64,000 nucleotides of DNA, taken from Aerobium sp039839275. GTDB taxonomy: Bacteria > Pseudomonadota > Alphaproteobacteria > Rhizobiales > Rhizobiaceae. The translations under genes were made by a program, and so were the position numbers. The notes under the pieces were generated by a model that had not been told where the DNA came from, did no database searches, and saw only the letters and a list, made by a program, of their open reading frames with translations. Location: contig NZ_JBDOQP010000003.1 in assembly GCF_039839275.1 (NCBI RefSeq), forward strand, positions 248,001-312,000. The letters are read 5' to 3'. Of this stretch, positions 26,282-34,984 are shown one piece after another (position 1 is the first letter of the stretch; the number at the start of each line of letters is the position of its first letter).

Positions 26282-29200
26282 TGTCAAATTTCGTCTTTCT
26301 CGCCGCGGAGTTTCCTGCTGTCCACGAGGCAGCATTGGCGGCTGAGAAGCACGTCGTATCGGATCCGCGCGCAGCTGCATTCTATGCCGGCAGGACCGTA
26401 GAGGTCGCAGTCAAATGGGCTTTTCGGAACGATCCCGGCCTGACACTACCTTACCAGGACAACATCGCTGCCCTCCTTCACGAGCCCAGCTTTCGCCGCG
26501 CTACCGGCGAGCCGGTCTTTGCCAAGGCCCGCTACATCAACTCACTACGCAATCGGGCGGTCCATGAGGAACGCCGCATTTCTGATGGCGACGCTGTCGG
26601 CGCCGTCAAGGAACTGTTTCACGTCTGCTTCTGGTTCGCCCGCACCTATGGCCGCACCCAAAAGCCAGCCGAGGGGCTGACCTTCGACGCCACCGTGCTT
26701 TCTCGCCGCAACGACACGCTCAAGAAAGCCTTTGCCCATCTGAAGGCACAACAAGCCGAGCTAGATGCCAAGAATGGCGAGTTGACGCGATTGCTCGCGG
26801 ACAGGAGCAATCTCGACGCCGAACTGAAGGCGTTGCGCGCCGAGGTGGCTGCCGCGCGAAGGGCGGCTGAGGTGGCACCGGTCGACCACGACTGGAACGA
26901 GGCTGAGACCCGTGACCGGTTCATCGATCTCCTGCTGCGCGAAGCTGGTTGGGACCTCACTGGCAAGGACGACCTGGAGTTTCAGGTTGAAGGAATGGCG
27001 AATGCCGACGGCTTCGGCTTTGTCGACTATGTCCTGTGGGGAGCAGACGGGAAGCCGCTCGGGCTTGTCGAGGCAAAACGAACGCGGAAAGACGCACGCC
27101 AGGGCATGCAGCAAGCCAAGCTCTACGCGGATTGCCTTGAAGCGAAATTCGGTCAGCGGCCGGTCATCTTCTACAGCAACGGCTACGAACACTGGATCTG
27201 GGACGACGCCAACCGACCGCCGCGGCTGGTCGGAGGGTTCTACACACGTGATCAGCTGGAGTGGCTGATCCAACAGCGCAGCAACAAGAAGGCGCTTTCC
27301 CAAGCCAAGATCAACCTGAAGATCGCCGGACGACCATACCAGCAGCGCGCCATTCGGGCGATCGCCGGCGCGGTCGAGGAAGATCGACAGCGAAAGGCGC
27401 TGCTGGTCATGGCGACGGGTTCCGGCAAGACACGCACGGTGATCGCTCTCGTCGACCTTCTCATGCGCGCTGGGTGGGTCAAGCGCGTGCTGTTCCTGGC
27501 CGACCGGGTCGCGCTGGTGAATCAGGCGACCGGTGCCTTCAAGACACACCTGCCCGATGCCGCGCCGGTCAATCTGGTCACGGAACGCACCACCGACGGA
27601 CGCGTATTCCTGTCGACTTATCCAACGATGATGAACCTCATCGACGGAAGACGCGACGGCAAGGCGGCATTCGGCCCCGGACATTTCGATCTGCTCGTCA
27701 TCGATGAGGCGCATCGCTCCGTCTACCAGCGCTATCGCGCCATTTTCGACTATTTCGACTCCCTGCTAGTGGGTCTCACCGCAACGCCGAAAGACGAGAT
27801 CGACAAAAACACCTACTCGCTATTCGATCTCGAGGATGGTGTTCCGACAGACGCCTACACTCTCAGCGAAGCGGTGGCTGACGGCCATCTTGTGCCGCCG
27901 GAGGCGATTTCGGTCCCGCTCAAGATCGTGCGCTCTGGACTGCGCTATGACGAGCTCTCGGAGGAGGAGAAGGAGCAGTGGGAGATGCTGGAATGGGGCG
28001 AGGAAGACATGCCCGATTCCATCGATGCCGCCGAGGTCAACAAGCGTCTCTTCAATCAGGATACCGTCGACCAGGTCATAGCGCATTTGATGCAGAACGG
28101 CGTCAAGGTCGAGGGCGGTGACAGGCTCGGCAAGACCATTATCTTCGCCAAGAACCAGGCCCATGCTGAATACATCAAGCTGCGCTTCGACGTGGCATAT
28201 CCCGCCTATGCTGGCCAATTTGCTCGCGTCATCACATATGACAGCGGCCCATACGCTCAGACGCTAATCGACGACTTCTCGCGCAAGGACAAGGCGCCCC
28301 ACATCGCCATCTCCGTCGACATGCTCGATACCGGCATAGATGTGCCGGAGGTCGTCAATCTGGTCTTCTTCAAGCCGGTGCGCTCCAAGACCAAGTTCTG
28401 GCAGATGATGGGACGCGGAACACGGCTCCGCGAGAATCTTTTCGGCCCCAACCAAGACAAGCAGTTCTTCCGCGTCTTCGACTACTGCCAGAACCTGGAA
28501 TTCTTTGGCGAGAACCCCGAGATCAAGGAACCGCGAGCGCCAAAGTCTCTTTCTGAACGGCTGTTTGCTACTAGGTTCGACCTCGTGCGCGCGCTGGATG
28601 CGACACCCGACCTGAGTGGCTTCTCTTCAGCTGATCAGTCAGCATACGGGGTTGGCGCCGACACACCGCCCAGCGAAGCAGAGGTTCGGGAGTCCGCGCT
28701 GGATGTATTGAAGCACACCGTTGCGGGACTCAACCTGGACAACTTCCTCGTGCGACAGAAACGCCGCGTCGTGGAGAAATACAAGAAACCCGGTCCCTGG
28801 GCGGATCTAGATGACGAGGCGCGCGACGAACTCGTCGGCGAAATCGCTGCGCTGCCCACCGCGCTCAATCTTGGCACCGAGGAGGCAAAACGCTTTGACC
28901 TGCTGATGTTCCAGCTGGAGCTCGCGCTGCTCAAAGGCTCGCGCCGCTTTGAAGCGCTGAAGAAGCAGCTAATCGAGATCCTATCGGCGCTTGAAGAGCA
29001 GACAGCCATCCCAGGTGTTGCCGCTCGCGCCGAGCTGATCGAAGCGGTCCGTGAACCGGAATGGTGGAACGGGGTCACGGTCCCTCTGCTCGAGCTTGTA
29101 AGGCTGCGCCTACGCAACTTGGTTCAGCACATCGACAAAGGGCGTAAGGCAATCGTCTACTCGAACTTCGCCGACGAGATTGGCAGAAGTGAGGAGATCG

Positions 29201-29697
29201 ATCTGCCTCAGGTCGGGGAGGCAGACTTCGCTCGCTTCAAGGCAAAGGCACGCCACTTCCTGAAAGAACTCTCAGGCAACCAGGTGCTGGATCGCCTGCG
29301 CCAGGGTAAGGCGCTCACTGCCTACGATCTCGCGGAACTGGAACGTCTGCTGATCGAGGCGGGCATCGGCGCACGACATGACATCGCGCGCGCGACCGAA
29401 ACAAGCCGGGGCTTCGGACGTTTTGTCCGCTCCCTCGTCGGCCTTGACCGGGGCGCGGTGAATGATGCCTTCGCTGAGTTTCTCACCCACGGCGCTGCCA
29501 CGCATCAGCAGATCGAGTTCATACAGCTGGTGATCGAACACCTCACCGATAAGGGCTCGATGGATCCTGCCGTGCTCTACGAGGCGCCCTTCACCTATAT
29601 CGCGCCGACCGGACCGGAGCAGGTATTTGACGACGCCCTCGTCGTCATGCTCGTCGAGAGGATCAGGGAGATCAACGACAGCGCGATGGTTTCATGA
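26281..29697 (+). CDS. hsdR: Type I restriction enzyme endonuclease/translocase subunit with N-terminal DUF4145-like domain
   Basis: An 1138-residue motor and nuclease. A DUF4145-like domain (about residues 10-125) and coiled coil (140-200) precede the PD-(D/E)xK nuclease core (DYVLWGADGKPLGLVEAKR, about 249-267). The SF2 helicase has Walker A ATGSGKT near 378, DEAH near 474, and motif VI-like QMMGRGTRLREN near 710. A C-terminal helical domain (EcoEI-like) contacts the methylase. It ends the operon. All key nuclease and ATPase residues are present, so restriction should be active. Confidence 0.95.
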   Translation: MSNFVFLAAEFPAVHEAALAAEKHVVSDPRAAAFYAGRTVEVAVKWAFRNDPGLTLPYQDNIAALLHEPSFRRATGEPVFAKARYINSLRNRAVHEERRISDGDAVGAVKELFHVCFWFARTYGRTQKPAEGLTFDATVLSRRNDTLKKAFAHLKAQQAELDAKNGELTRLLADRSNLDAELKALRAEVAAARRAAEVAPVDHDWNEAETRDRFIDLLLREAGWDLTGKDDLEFQVEGMANADGFGFVDYVLWGADGKPLGLVEAKRTRKDARQGMQQAKLYADCLEAKFGQRPVIFYSNGYEHWIWDDANRPPRLVGGFYTRDQLEWLIQQRSNKKALSQAKINLKIAGRPYQQRAIRAIAGAVEEDRQRKALLVMATGSGKTRTVIALVDLLMRAGWVKRVLFLADRVALVNQATGAFKTHLPDAAPVNLVTERTTDGRVFLSTYPTMMNLIDGRRDGKAAFGPGHFDLLVIDEAHRSVYQRYRAIFDYFDSLLVGLTATPKDEIDKNTYSLFDLEDGVPTDAYTLSEAVADGHLVPPEAISVPLKIVRSGLRYDELSEEEKEQWEMLEWGEEDMPDSIDAAEVNKRLFNQDTVDQVIAHLMQNGVKVEGGDRLGKTIIFAKNQAHAEYIKLRFDVAYPAYAGQFARVITYDSGPYAQTLIDDFSRKDKAPHIAISVDMLDTGIDVPEVVNLVFFKPVRSKTKFWQMMGRGTRLRENLFGPNQDKQFFRVFDYCQNLEFFGENPEIKEPRAPKSLSERLFATRFDLVRALDATPDLSGFSSADQSAYGVGADTPPSEAEVRESALDVLKHTVAGLNLDNFLVRQKRRVVEKYKKPGPWADLDDEARDELVGEIAALPTALNLGTEEAKRFDLLMFQLELALLKGSRRFEALKKQLIEILSALEEQTAIPGVAARAELIEAVREPEWWNGVTVPLLELVRLRLRNLVQHIDKGRKAIVYSNFADEIGRSEEIDLPQVGEADFARFKAKARHFLKELSGNQVLDRLRQGKALTAYDLAELERLLIEAGIGARHDIARATETSRGFGRFVRSLVGLDRGAVNDAFAEFLTHGAATHQQIEFIQLVIEHLTDKGSMDPAVLYEAPFTYIAPTGPEQVFDDALVVMLVERIREINDSAMVS

Positions 29698-29912
29698 GCC
29701 CGCGCGAGAATTCGGTTCGGTAAACACGACTTCGACGGCAGCAGCTTGATCGGCGATGACCACAACCTCCCCCGACAACTTTTTCCTATCAGTTTTCGTG
29801 GGAAATCTGTTTCCAGGTCCTTATCGGGCCTGGCTCGAACTGATTTAAGGGGCTGGAGGCCTAATAACTTATTAGCCTTATGTAGGTGTTCGCTCCATGT
29901 GCTCCCTTACAT
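29698..29912. other. Intergenic region with AT-rich hairpin downstream of hsdR
   Basis: Separates convergent genes. TAATAACTTATTA (29862-29874) is a perfect 6-bp inverted repeat around one base and extends, with one bulge, to AGGC...GCCT; it may stop transcription from both sides, though no long T run is seen. Confidence 0.4.
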
Positions 29913-31160
29913 CTACGAAGAATGAAGCACAGCCGAAAAATCGCCGGCGACTCGTTTGCCGAGATTTCTGAGCGCAATGCCTACCCTCTCGTTTATTTCC
30001 TCATAGGCGACCAAATTTCCCACAGGCCCTTTCCCGTGCCTTGGGCTTGGTCGCGCCTTGAGTCCCTTCCGCGCCAGATGAGCTAGGAGATCTTTACGCA
30101 CCGGCTTCTCCTTTCTCTTCAGCGCATCGTCCATGACTTGGAGACCGATGACTCCGGCGTTCCGGAATTTCTCTGCCCGCCGCCGCTCGGTCCACGCCAT
30201 CATCGCTACCCGGCGACCTGGCTTGAGCTGACGCTCGTCTACAAAAGTCGGCAGCATGAACTTGAAGAACTCCCCCTGAAGGCGTGCGAAGTTCAGCTTC
30301 TCTAGATCATACAGATGCTCGACGCCCACCGAAGACAATGGTGTCTGGCCCAGCGTCACCTCAATTCGCGTGCGCTTTTCAGCTTCGGCAAGTTCACGTC
30401 GAGTGCCTGTTGCTCGATTTTGGTTGTCGACCACCTTGTCCATGATGCGCCACGACACCGGCCCTTCTTTTGGTCCGATGTAGTAGGTTGTATCAACGGA
30501 AGGTGGTTGATCTTCTTCAGTAGAGATCGCGAAGTGGTCGTTAGTCTGCATCGACGCGGTTGACTTGTATCTGACTACGTGACTGACCTTCTTGATCAAG
30601 CCTGGCACGAACCTGGGCCTGCTGCCTGGTGCTTGGAAGAACGTCTGACTTGTCCAGAAATGGCGAGTGAGTGCGGTATGTAGGCGAGCACGTGCCTCCT
30701 CGCCTTGTTCTCTCGGGTAGAAGTCTACGCTAATCTCCATACTCCGGACGAGCGGGATCATATGAAGGCCATATTTCCTTTCGAAGTGGCGTTCCAACTC
30801 CCGGAGCTGGAGGATCGACGGTTCCTGCAGCCGCACGTCGAAGACATCTGTTACGCCGCCAGCTTTCTCTTCGAGCGCAACGGCATAGGCGTTTGCCTCA
30901 ATGGCCTCCTCGATTTCTCGACGGAGCCATTGGAACTGCGTTGAACGCCCGAGGAAGAAGCGGATCTCAATCCAATCGATCACTGCTCGGCAAGTGTAGT
31001 CGTCAAGATCCACATCCGGTTTGAGCGCGAAGCGACCTGCCAAGCGAGGTTGTGACTTCTTCAAAACCTTCCGGTGAAACTGCAAGTCGCCAAGCGAATG
31101 AAATCCCCCTCGCCGGGAGACCATTGGGACAGTCAGATACAATAGGTTCTCCCGCAACAC
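29913..31160 (-). CDS. Putative replication-type protein of the element
   Basis: Up to 415 residues. Alternating strand segments VIDWIEIRFFLG (near 60), VRSMEISVDFYP (near 140) and RTRIEVTLGQ (near 270) look like the repeated beta-rich folds of some rolling-circle initiators (Rep_trans type), but no certain HUH or tyrosine motif is fixed. The start may be TTG 31160 or ATG 31124. It is divergent from a small basic protein gene and lies near GGTTAC repeats and a DUF3102 gene, a set that fits plasmid- or island-type maintenance. Confidence 0.45.
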   Translation of the reverse strand: MLRENLLYLTVPMVSRRGGFHSLGDLQFHRKVLKKSQPRLAGRFALKPDVDLDDYTCRAVIDWIEIRFFLGRSTQFQWLRREIEEAIEANAYAVALEEKAGGVTDVFDVRLQEPSILQLRELERHFERKYGLHMIPLVRSMEISVDFYPREQGEEARARLHTALTRHFWTSQTFFQAPGSRPRFVPGLIKKVSHVVRYKSTASMQTNDHFAISTEEDQPPSVDTTYYIGPKEGPVSWRIMDKVVDNQNRATGTRRELAEAEKRTRIEVTLGQTPLSSVGVEHLYDLEKLNFARLQGEFFKFMLPTFVDERQLKPGRRVAMMAWTERRRAEKFRNAGVIGLQVMDDALKRKEKPVRKDLLAHLARKGLKARPSPRHGKGPVGNLVAYEEINERVGIALRNLGKRVAGDFSAVLHSS

Positions 31161-31243
31161 AGCGTTGGCCTGTATCGCGCGGACTAGCTTGATTCCGAGG
31201 GGGATAAAAACCCTATTTTCCCCTTGAAGCCCGATTAGCGATT

Positions 31244-31272
31244 GGTTACGCTACACTAACGGTAACGGTTAC
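31244..31272. promoter_or_regulatory. GGTTAC repeat cluster upstream of 31288 gene
   Basis: GGTTAC at 31244-31249, GGTAAC at 31261-31266 and the 11-bp palindrome GTAACGGTTAC at 31262-31272 lie between the divergent 29913-31160 and 31288-31758 genes. The same word recurs as GGTTAC and GGTTACGTAACC before the DUF3102 gene. An operator or iteron set is likely. Confidence 0.6.
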
Positions 31273-31287
31273 AAGAGAATCTACAAC

Positions 31288-31758
31288 ATGGCGCTGACCA
31301 ATGCAGAGAAGCAAGCGCGATGGCGCCAACGTCAACGCGCAAAAGCCGCTGGCCTCCAACCAGAGAAGGAACTTTCACCGGAACCTCTCACAATCCCCAC
31401 GCCTCTAGCTCTTGCTGATTTTGTGAAATCGAGAGAGCCGGAGCTGCTGGAGGTCTTTGAATCGTTCCAGGATGAAGGATTACCGGTCGCACAGTTTCTA
31501 ACATGCGAGCAGAAGGGCGATGAAGTTCAATGGACGCGGAATGCAATCCGCAGCCTTTCGGAAGCTCTCGAGACAATCACAGGCACATTGAGCGAATACC
31601 AGATCGAGATGATCGACCAGGAAATCGCCCGGTTAAGTGCGGAGAGCAAGGCAGATCCAGCCAAGCTAGACGCCAACCTCGACACGATCTTGCGCTTCAA
31701 GGTGCTCCGCCGTGAGCTTGAGCGCAGGCACCGTCTCAACCTTCGAAACTACCACTGA
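31288..31758 (+). CDS. Hypothetical small protein with basic N-terminus
   Basis: A 156-residue protein starting MALTNAEKQARWRQRQRAKAAGL, a basic N-terminal helix seen in many plasmid, phage and island proteins, followed by helical acidic segments (about 85-150). No enzymatic motif is visible. A strong terminator follows its stop, so it is a one-gene unit. The GGTTAC cluster directly upstream suggests regulation in common with the DUF3102 gene. Possible role: DNA binding or regulation of the element. Confidence 0.6.
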   Translation: MALTNAEKQARWRQRQRAKAAGLQPEKELSPEPLTIPTPLALADFVKSREPELLEVFESFQDEGLPVAQFLTCEQKGDEVQWTRNAIRSLSEALETITGTLSEYQIEMIDQEIARLSAESKADPAKLDANLDTILRFKVLRRELERRHRLNLRNYH

Positions 31759-31778
31759 CCAAACCAAGTGCGCTTATC

Positions 31779-31810
31779 GGAGCCGGCGAAATCGCCGGCT
31801 CCTTTTTTTT
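31779..31810 (+). terminator. Intrinsic terminator
   Basis: GGAGCCGGCG pairs with CGCCGGCTCC around AAAT, followed by eight T residues (31803-31810). It ends the 31288-31758 gene 20 bp past its stop. Confidence 0.93.
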
Positions 31811-31841
31811 GGTCATGCCTCTTGCGGAAACGATCGCAAAC

Positions 31842-31876
31842 GGTTACTCAATTACTGTGGTTACGTAACCATAACC
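31842..31876. promoter_or_regulatory. GGTTAC operator-like repeats upstream of the DUF3102 gene
   Basis: GGTTAC at 31842-31847, the perfect 12-bp palindrome GGTTACGTAACC at 31859-31870 and a further TAACC at 31872-31876. They lie 20-54 bp before ATG 31896, a position suited to repression, and match the repeats before the neighbouring gene. Confidence 0.65.
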
Positions 31877-31895
31877 AAGACACCGGAGAATAGAC

Positions 31896-32720
31896 ATGAC
31901 CCTTGAATCCACCACCACTGCCAGCAAGCTGTCCGCGCCGATCGATGGGATTGACGAGCTTGAGCTCAATAGCCCGACAGATCTGAATGAGAAATCGCAT
32001 CAAAAGTCCCTCAAAGGGAACAAAGCGGGGACGTCTTCATCGATGATGGCAACTACCAAATCTAACACGGTGTTAGATTTGCCTTCTAACTCCACTAGGC
32101 CTACCGACCGGATCACGAAGGGTGCTGACGGCAACATCATCATTCCGCCATCGCTAGAAAAAGAAATGAGCAAGGCGGCAGACCAAATCCGCAAACTGCA
32201 CGGAACTGCGATCGCCAACATAGTCGGAATCGGCGCTCATTTGTTGAAGATGAAGGCTCAGCTAAAGCACGGTGAGTTCGCAAGGTGGTATGAGCGCGAG
32301 TTTGGCTGGAACGCAATGACCGTCAATCGTCGTATGAACGCTGCGCAGGCATGGATGGCTATACGCAAATGTGTGCCCGAAGCCAAGCTCGGCTCTCTGC
32401 CACCTACCCTGCTCTATGATTATGGGAAATTGACAAGCGATCAGCAGCGGGAAGTCGCACTGGCTGCCAAGTCTGGGAGCAAAATCAAGGCTGACGACTT
32501 TAAGAAGTCGCCCGAGAAAAATGCTGCGAAGTCACCTCCGGTAAATTCAAACAATGACGCAGCGGAGGAACTGGCGAGATTGATAACCGACGCCCTTCCA
32601 CTCTCCCGCCGCCGCGAGATCGCAAATCACTCTGGCTTCCGGGCTGCTAGCTTTGGCCAGACTCTTCAGAAGGGAATTGCCCGGTCTTTTGGGGCATCTT
32701 CTAATATGGAGGCTGCATAA
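31896..32720 (+). CDS. DUF3102 domain protein
   Basis: A 274-residue protein. Residues 1-85 are polar and low-complexity; the DUF3102 domain follows, with IRKLHGTAIANIVGIGAHL, KHGEFARWYEREFGWNAMTVNRRM (residues about 125-148), a helical, likely DNA-binding segment of phage and plasmid proteins. The rest is basic and helical. GGAGA lies 8 bp before ATG 31896. It may be a regulator or partition-type protein of the element. Confidence 0.7.
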   Translation: MTLESTTTASKLSAPIDGIDELELNSPTDLNEKSHQKSLKGNKAGTSSSMMATTKSNTVLDLPSNSTRPTDRITKGADGNIIIPPSLEKEMSKAADQIRKLHGTAIANIVGIGAHLLKMKAQLKHGEFARWYEREFGWNAMTVNRRMNAAQAWMAIRKCVPEAKLGSLPPTLLYDYGKLTSDQQREVALAAKSGSKIKADDFKKSPEKNAAKSPPVNSNNDAAEELARLITDALPLSRRREIANHSGFRAASFGQTLQKGIARSFGASSNMEAA

Positions 32721-32774
32721 CTCGATCTGATATACGCTGCCCTCGTCCACGAGCTTTAGCTGCAGCTTAACCAC

Positions 32775-32798
32775 GCCCGCCGGAATATTTCGGCGGGC
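32775..32798 (+). terminator. Hairpin terminator after the DUF3102 gene
   Basis: GCCCGCCG and CGGCGGGC form an 8-bp stem around GAATATTT, followed by TTCTC rather than a full T tract. It is 55 bp beyond the stop, so it probably ends this transcript. Confidence 0.6.
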
Positions 32799-32991
32799 TT
32801 CTCGGTTAGTCCGAGGCACTACGACGTGGGGGCTCCACCGGTGTGAGCATTTGCCCACTATGGCAGGAACCTCACGGCCCTAATCGTAGCTCGCAACCAG
32901 GCGCATAGTCCGGCGTGGCGTAGTAGTTTCCAACCGCCTTCGAGGTTAGCATCGTGAAACCCTGATACTGATCATGGGTGAGTATGCGCGC

Positions 32992-33222
32992 GCGGAACGG
33001 TTGCAGCCTGCATTGCCGTTTGGCGACGAGTAGGTTCCGCTCTGCATGCAGGACGGAGTCCGGATAGTCGGTGAAGCTCTGGCCCTGTTCCGCGGCTGCA
33101 GCGGTCACGGAGCCATAGGCGCCGGCGACGCCGTGAATCTTCAGATCTTCGCAAAGCTGGACAAGGCGATCATCCGCGCTTTTCTCCACGAGCGCGCGCA
33201 GGTTCATCATGTCGTCGGTCAT
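32992..33222 (-). pseudogene. Fused remnants of IS256-type and IS21 IstB-type genes
   Basis: From ATG 33222 the reading MTDDMMNLRALVEKSAD matches an IS256-family transposase N-terminus for about 17 residues, then passes in frame to DRLVQLCEDLKIHGV, SFTDYPDSVLHAERN and LLVAKRQ, the N-terminal part of an IS21 IstB-like helper ATPase. Both are cut short; the open frame ends at 32872 with unrelated sequence. It is a junction of two broken insertion sequences and cannot encode either protein. Confidence 0.7.
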
Positions 33223-33335
33223 CGGTGAGTTTCTCCAGAAAGGTCGGCATCGCAACCAGACCCTACCGGCAAGCGCCAATGATCAGCGCTACCCCGGCTA
33301 CACCACGTCCAGGGACGTCACCGCCCCCGCAGTAG

Positions 33336-33511
33336 AACGGATTGGCCGAGGCCGTGAAAAACAAAAAGCGCGACTATGTCCGCGCCTCATCGCGTCCGAC
33401 GCCAGAACCGTGTTGCAAACGCTGACATTGTGGATCGAGCACTACAACAGCCGTCATCCGCGCAAGGCCCTCGGTTATCGCGAGTTTATCGTGGACGAAA
33501 CCCAACCTTGA
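33336..33511 (+). pseudogene. IS3-family transposase 3' remnant
   Basis: In two frames the segment reads NGLAEAVKNKKRDYVRASSRP (33336-33398) and DARTVLQTLTLWIEHYNSRHP then KALGYREFI (33400-33495), the end of an IS3/IS2-type OrfB. One frameshift lies near 33395, and nothing upstream restores the DDE core. A relic. Confidence 0.75.
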
Positions 33512-33587
33512 TCGTGTCCGAACATTCCGGGGCAAGAACAAGTCGCTTATGCTAAAATACTGAGGGCTGCTGACTGCGGAGGGAAAT

Positions 33588-34121
33588 ATGGGTGCCAGTT
33601 GGACCACAATATTTGAAAAGCATATTCCGCGGCCAAGCTACGATCGCCCCGTGGTCTGCGATGGCTTCCCTGACCATTGTCTCGTGGTGATCATTGGAGA
33701 GAATTCATCGACTGATCTTGATACGGACTGGTGGTCATATTGGGATGAAGGTCATGGGTTCGACTATGATCGCTTCATGGGCGACTATCACAGGCGAAAA
33801 CCTCGGCTCTACGGAACTCGCCTGCGGTTCGACGCTGTCAGGAAGGAGGGTTACAGAGTGATCGAGACGAATGTGTTCCGCGATCCCGGCCCAAATGGCT
33901 CCCAGTTCCAACGCAACAATCTCCCCTTGATACAAGCCATGATAAACAACATGCCAGGTTTCAAGGGCATCATCGCGCACGGAACGATAGCTCGACGTGC
34001 GGTGCAACAGCTACGGCTCCCCAAGAACGGGAGAGTCCGTAGTTGCCGGCATTTGCGAATTGAGAAGATCGATGTGGTCATGGGGCTGGTTCGGAGTCTA
34101 ATCGTTCCAGTCCGAGGGTGA
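33588..34121 (+). CDS. Hypothetical protein, possible uracil-DNA-glycosylase-like fold
   Basis: A 177-residue protein: VVIIGENSSTD (residues 33-43), RVIETNVF (90-97) and GIIAHGTIARRA (127-138). This series (strand-Gly-x-x-Ser, strand-Thr-Asn, strand-His-Gly-Ala) resembles a UDG-fold core; the aligned catalytic residue is uncertain. GGAGGG precedes ATG 33588. It is AT-richer than the chromosome and stands next to IS remnants. A DNA-repair or nucleotide-defence role is only a suggestion. Confidence 0.5.
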   Translation: MGASWTTIFEKHIPRPSYDRPVVCDGFPDHCLVVIIGENSSTDLDTDWWSYWDEGHGFDYDRFMGDYHRRKPRLYGTRLRFDAVRKEGYRVIETNVFRDPGPNGSQFQRNNLPLIQAMINNMPGFKGIIAHGTIARRAVQQLRLPKNGRVRSCRHLRIEKIDVVMGLVRSLIVPVRG

Positions 34122-34206
34122 ATCGGAGCCTCGACGATACTTGCACTGCAATCGACAAGCCAGAAGTAGCCGTCCATACCGTCATTGTTGCGTGGGGCCA
34201 ACGCAG

Positions 34207-34818
34207 ATGAACAAAACATATAAGGTGGCAGCAGTGCTGCTTGTGTTGCTCGCAACTGGATGCAATCCCTTCGCAGATAGTAGGTCGAGTCCTCCAACAA
34301 TACGCGGAATATCCGCCGACATGACGGTTGACCAGATCAGAAGCACTCGTGGCTTTTCGCAACAGACCTGGCTAAGGACTCCCCATGGGGAGATGACGAT
34401 TTACAGTCGTGCGCCAGTCGATAATGACGGCTTATACATTAGCTTCATAAAAAGCATCATCGGAGACACTCTTGAATTCCATTGGGAATTGACGCTCTTG
34501 CAGACACTCACTGTGGAGCAAATTGCGGCCGACGCTCGAGAAAAATTCTCAAGCTATGGTATGCCATATGTCACAAAGAGCTCAAGTTCGGAGCCATCTG
34601 GGGCCACCTATGAGCACGTCTATCTGGTCTATGGTTGCGAAAACTGTGATGAACTCGAGGCTCCTTATTGTCAGATGTCGAAGCTTGTCTTCGAGCTTTG
34701 CATCATTGCGCGACGCTACGGCGAGGAGAGGAGGCTCAGCGGCTATTGGCACAACGCAGATGCCTACGTTGCTCAGGGCGAGTGGATTGAGCAGATGCGC
34801 GAGAAAGTGGAATTCTAA
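34207..34818 (+). CDS. Putative lipoprotein, unknown function
   Basis: A 203-residue protein. The signal peptide MNKTYKVAAVLLVLLATGC ends in a lipobox LATGC with Cys19. The mature part begins with a polar linker and has an odd cluster of cysteines (YGCENCDELEAPYC near residue 137-150) that may form disulphides in the periplasm. Start ATG 34207 fits the signal peptide; the frame opens upstream at 34141 without SD. No domain recognised. Possibly an inner- or outer-membrane component. Confidence 0.6.
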   Translation: MNKTYKVAAVLLVLLATGCNPFADSRSSPPTIRGISADMTVDQIRSTRGFSQQTWLRTPHGEMTIYSRAPVDNDGLYISFIKSIIGDTLEFHWELTLLQTLTVEQIAADAREKFSSYGMPYVTKSSSSEPSGATYEHVYLVYGCENCDELEAPYCQMSKLVFELCIIARRYGEERRLSGYWHNADAYVAQGEWIEQMREKVEF

Positions 34819-34984
34819 CGCACTACCAACGCCACAGCTGTCGCTTCGAGGATGAGCAGCATGACAAGAATAGGATTAGGAAGGCCAAGACCGCGTTTCC
34901 AAGCCTTGCCGAGCGAGTCAGAAAGCACCGGAGATTGCGGTGCGCCACGGACTGGATCGCAAGCCCAAAGGCGCCCACAACAGA

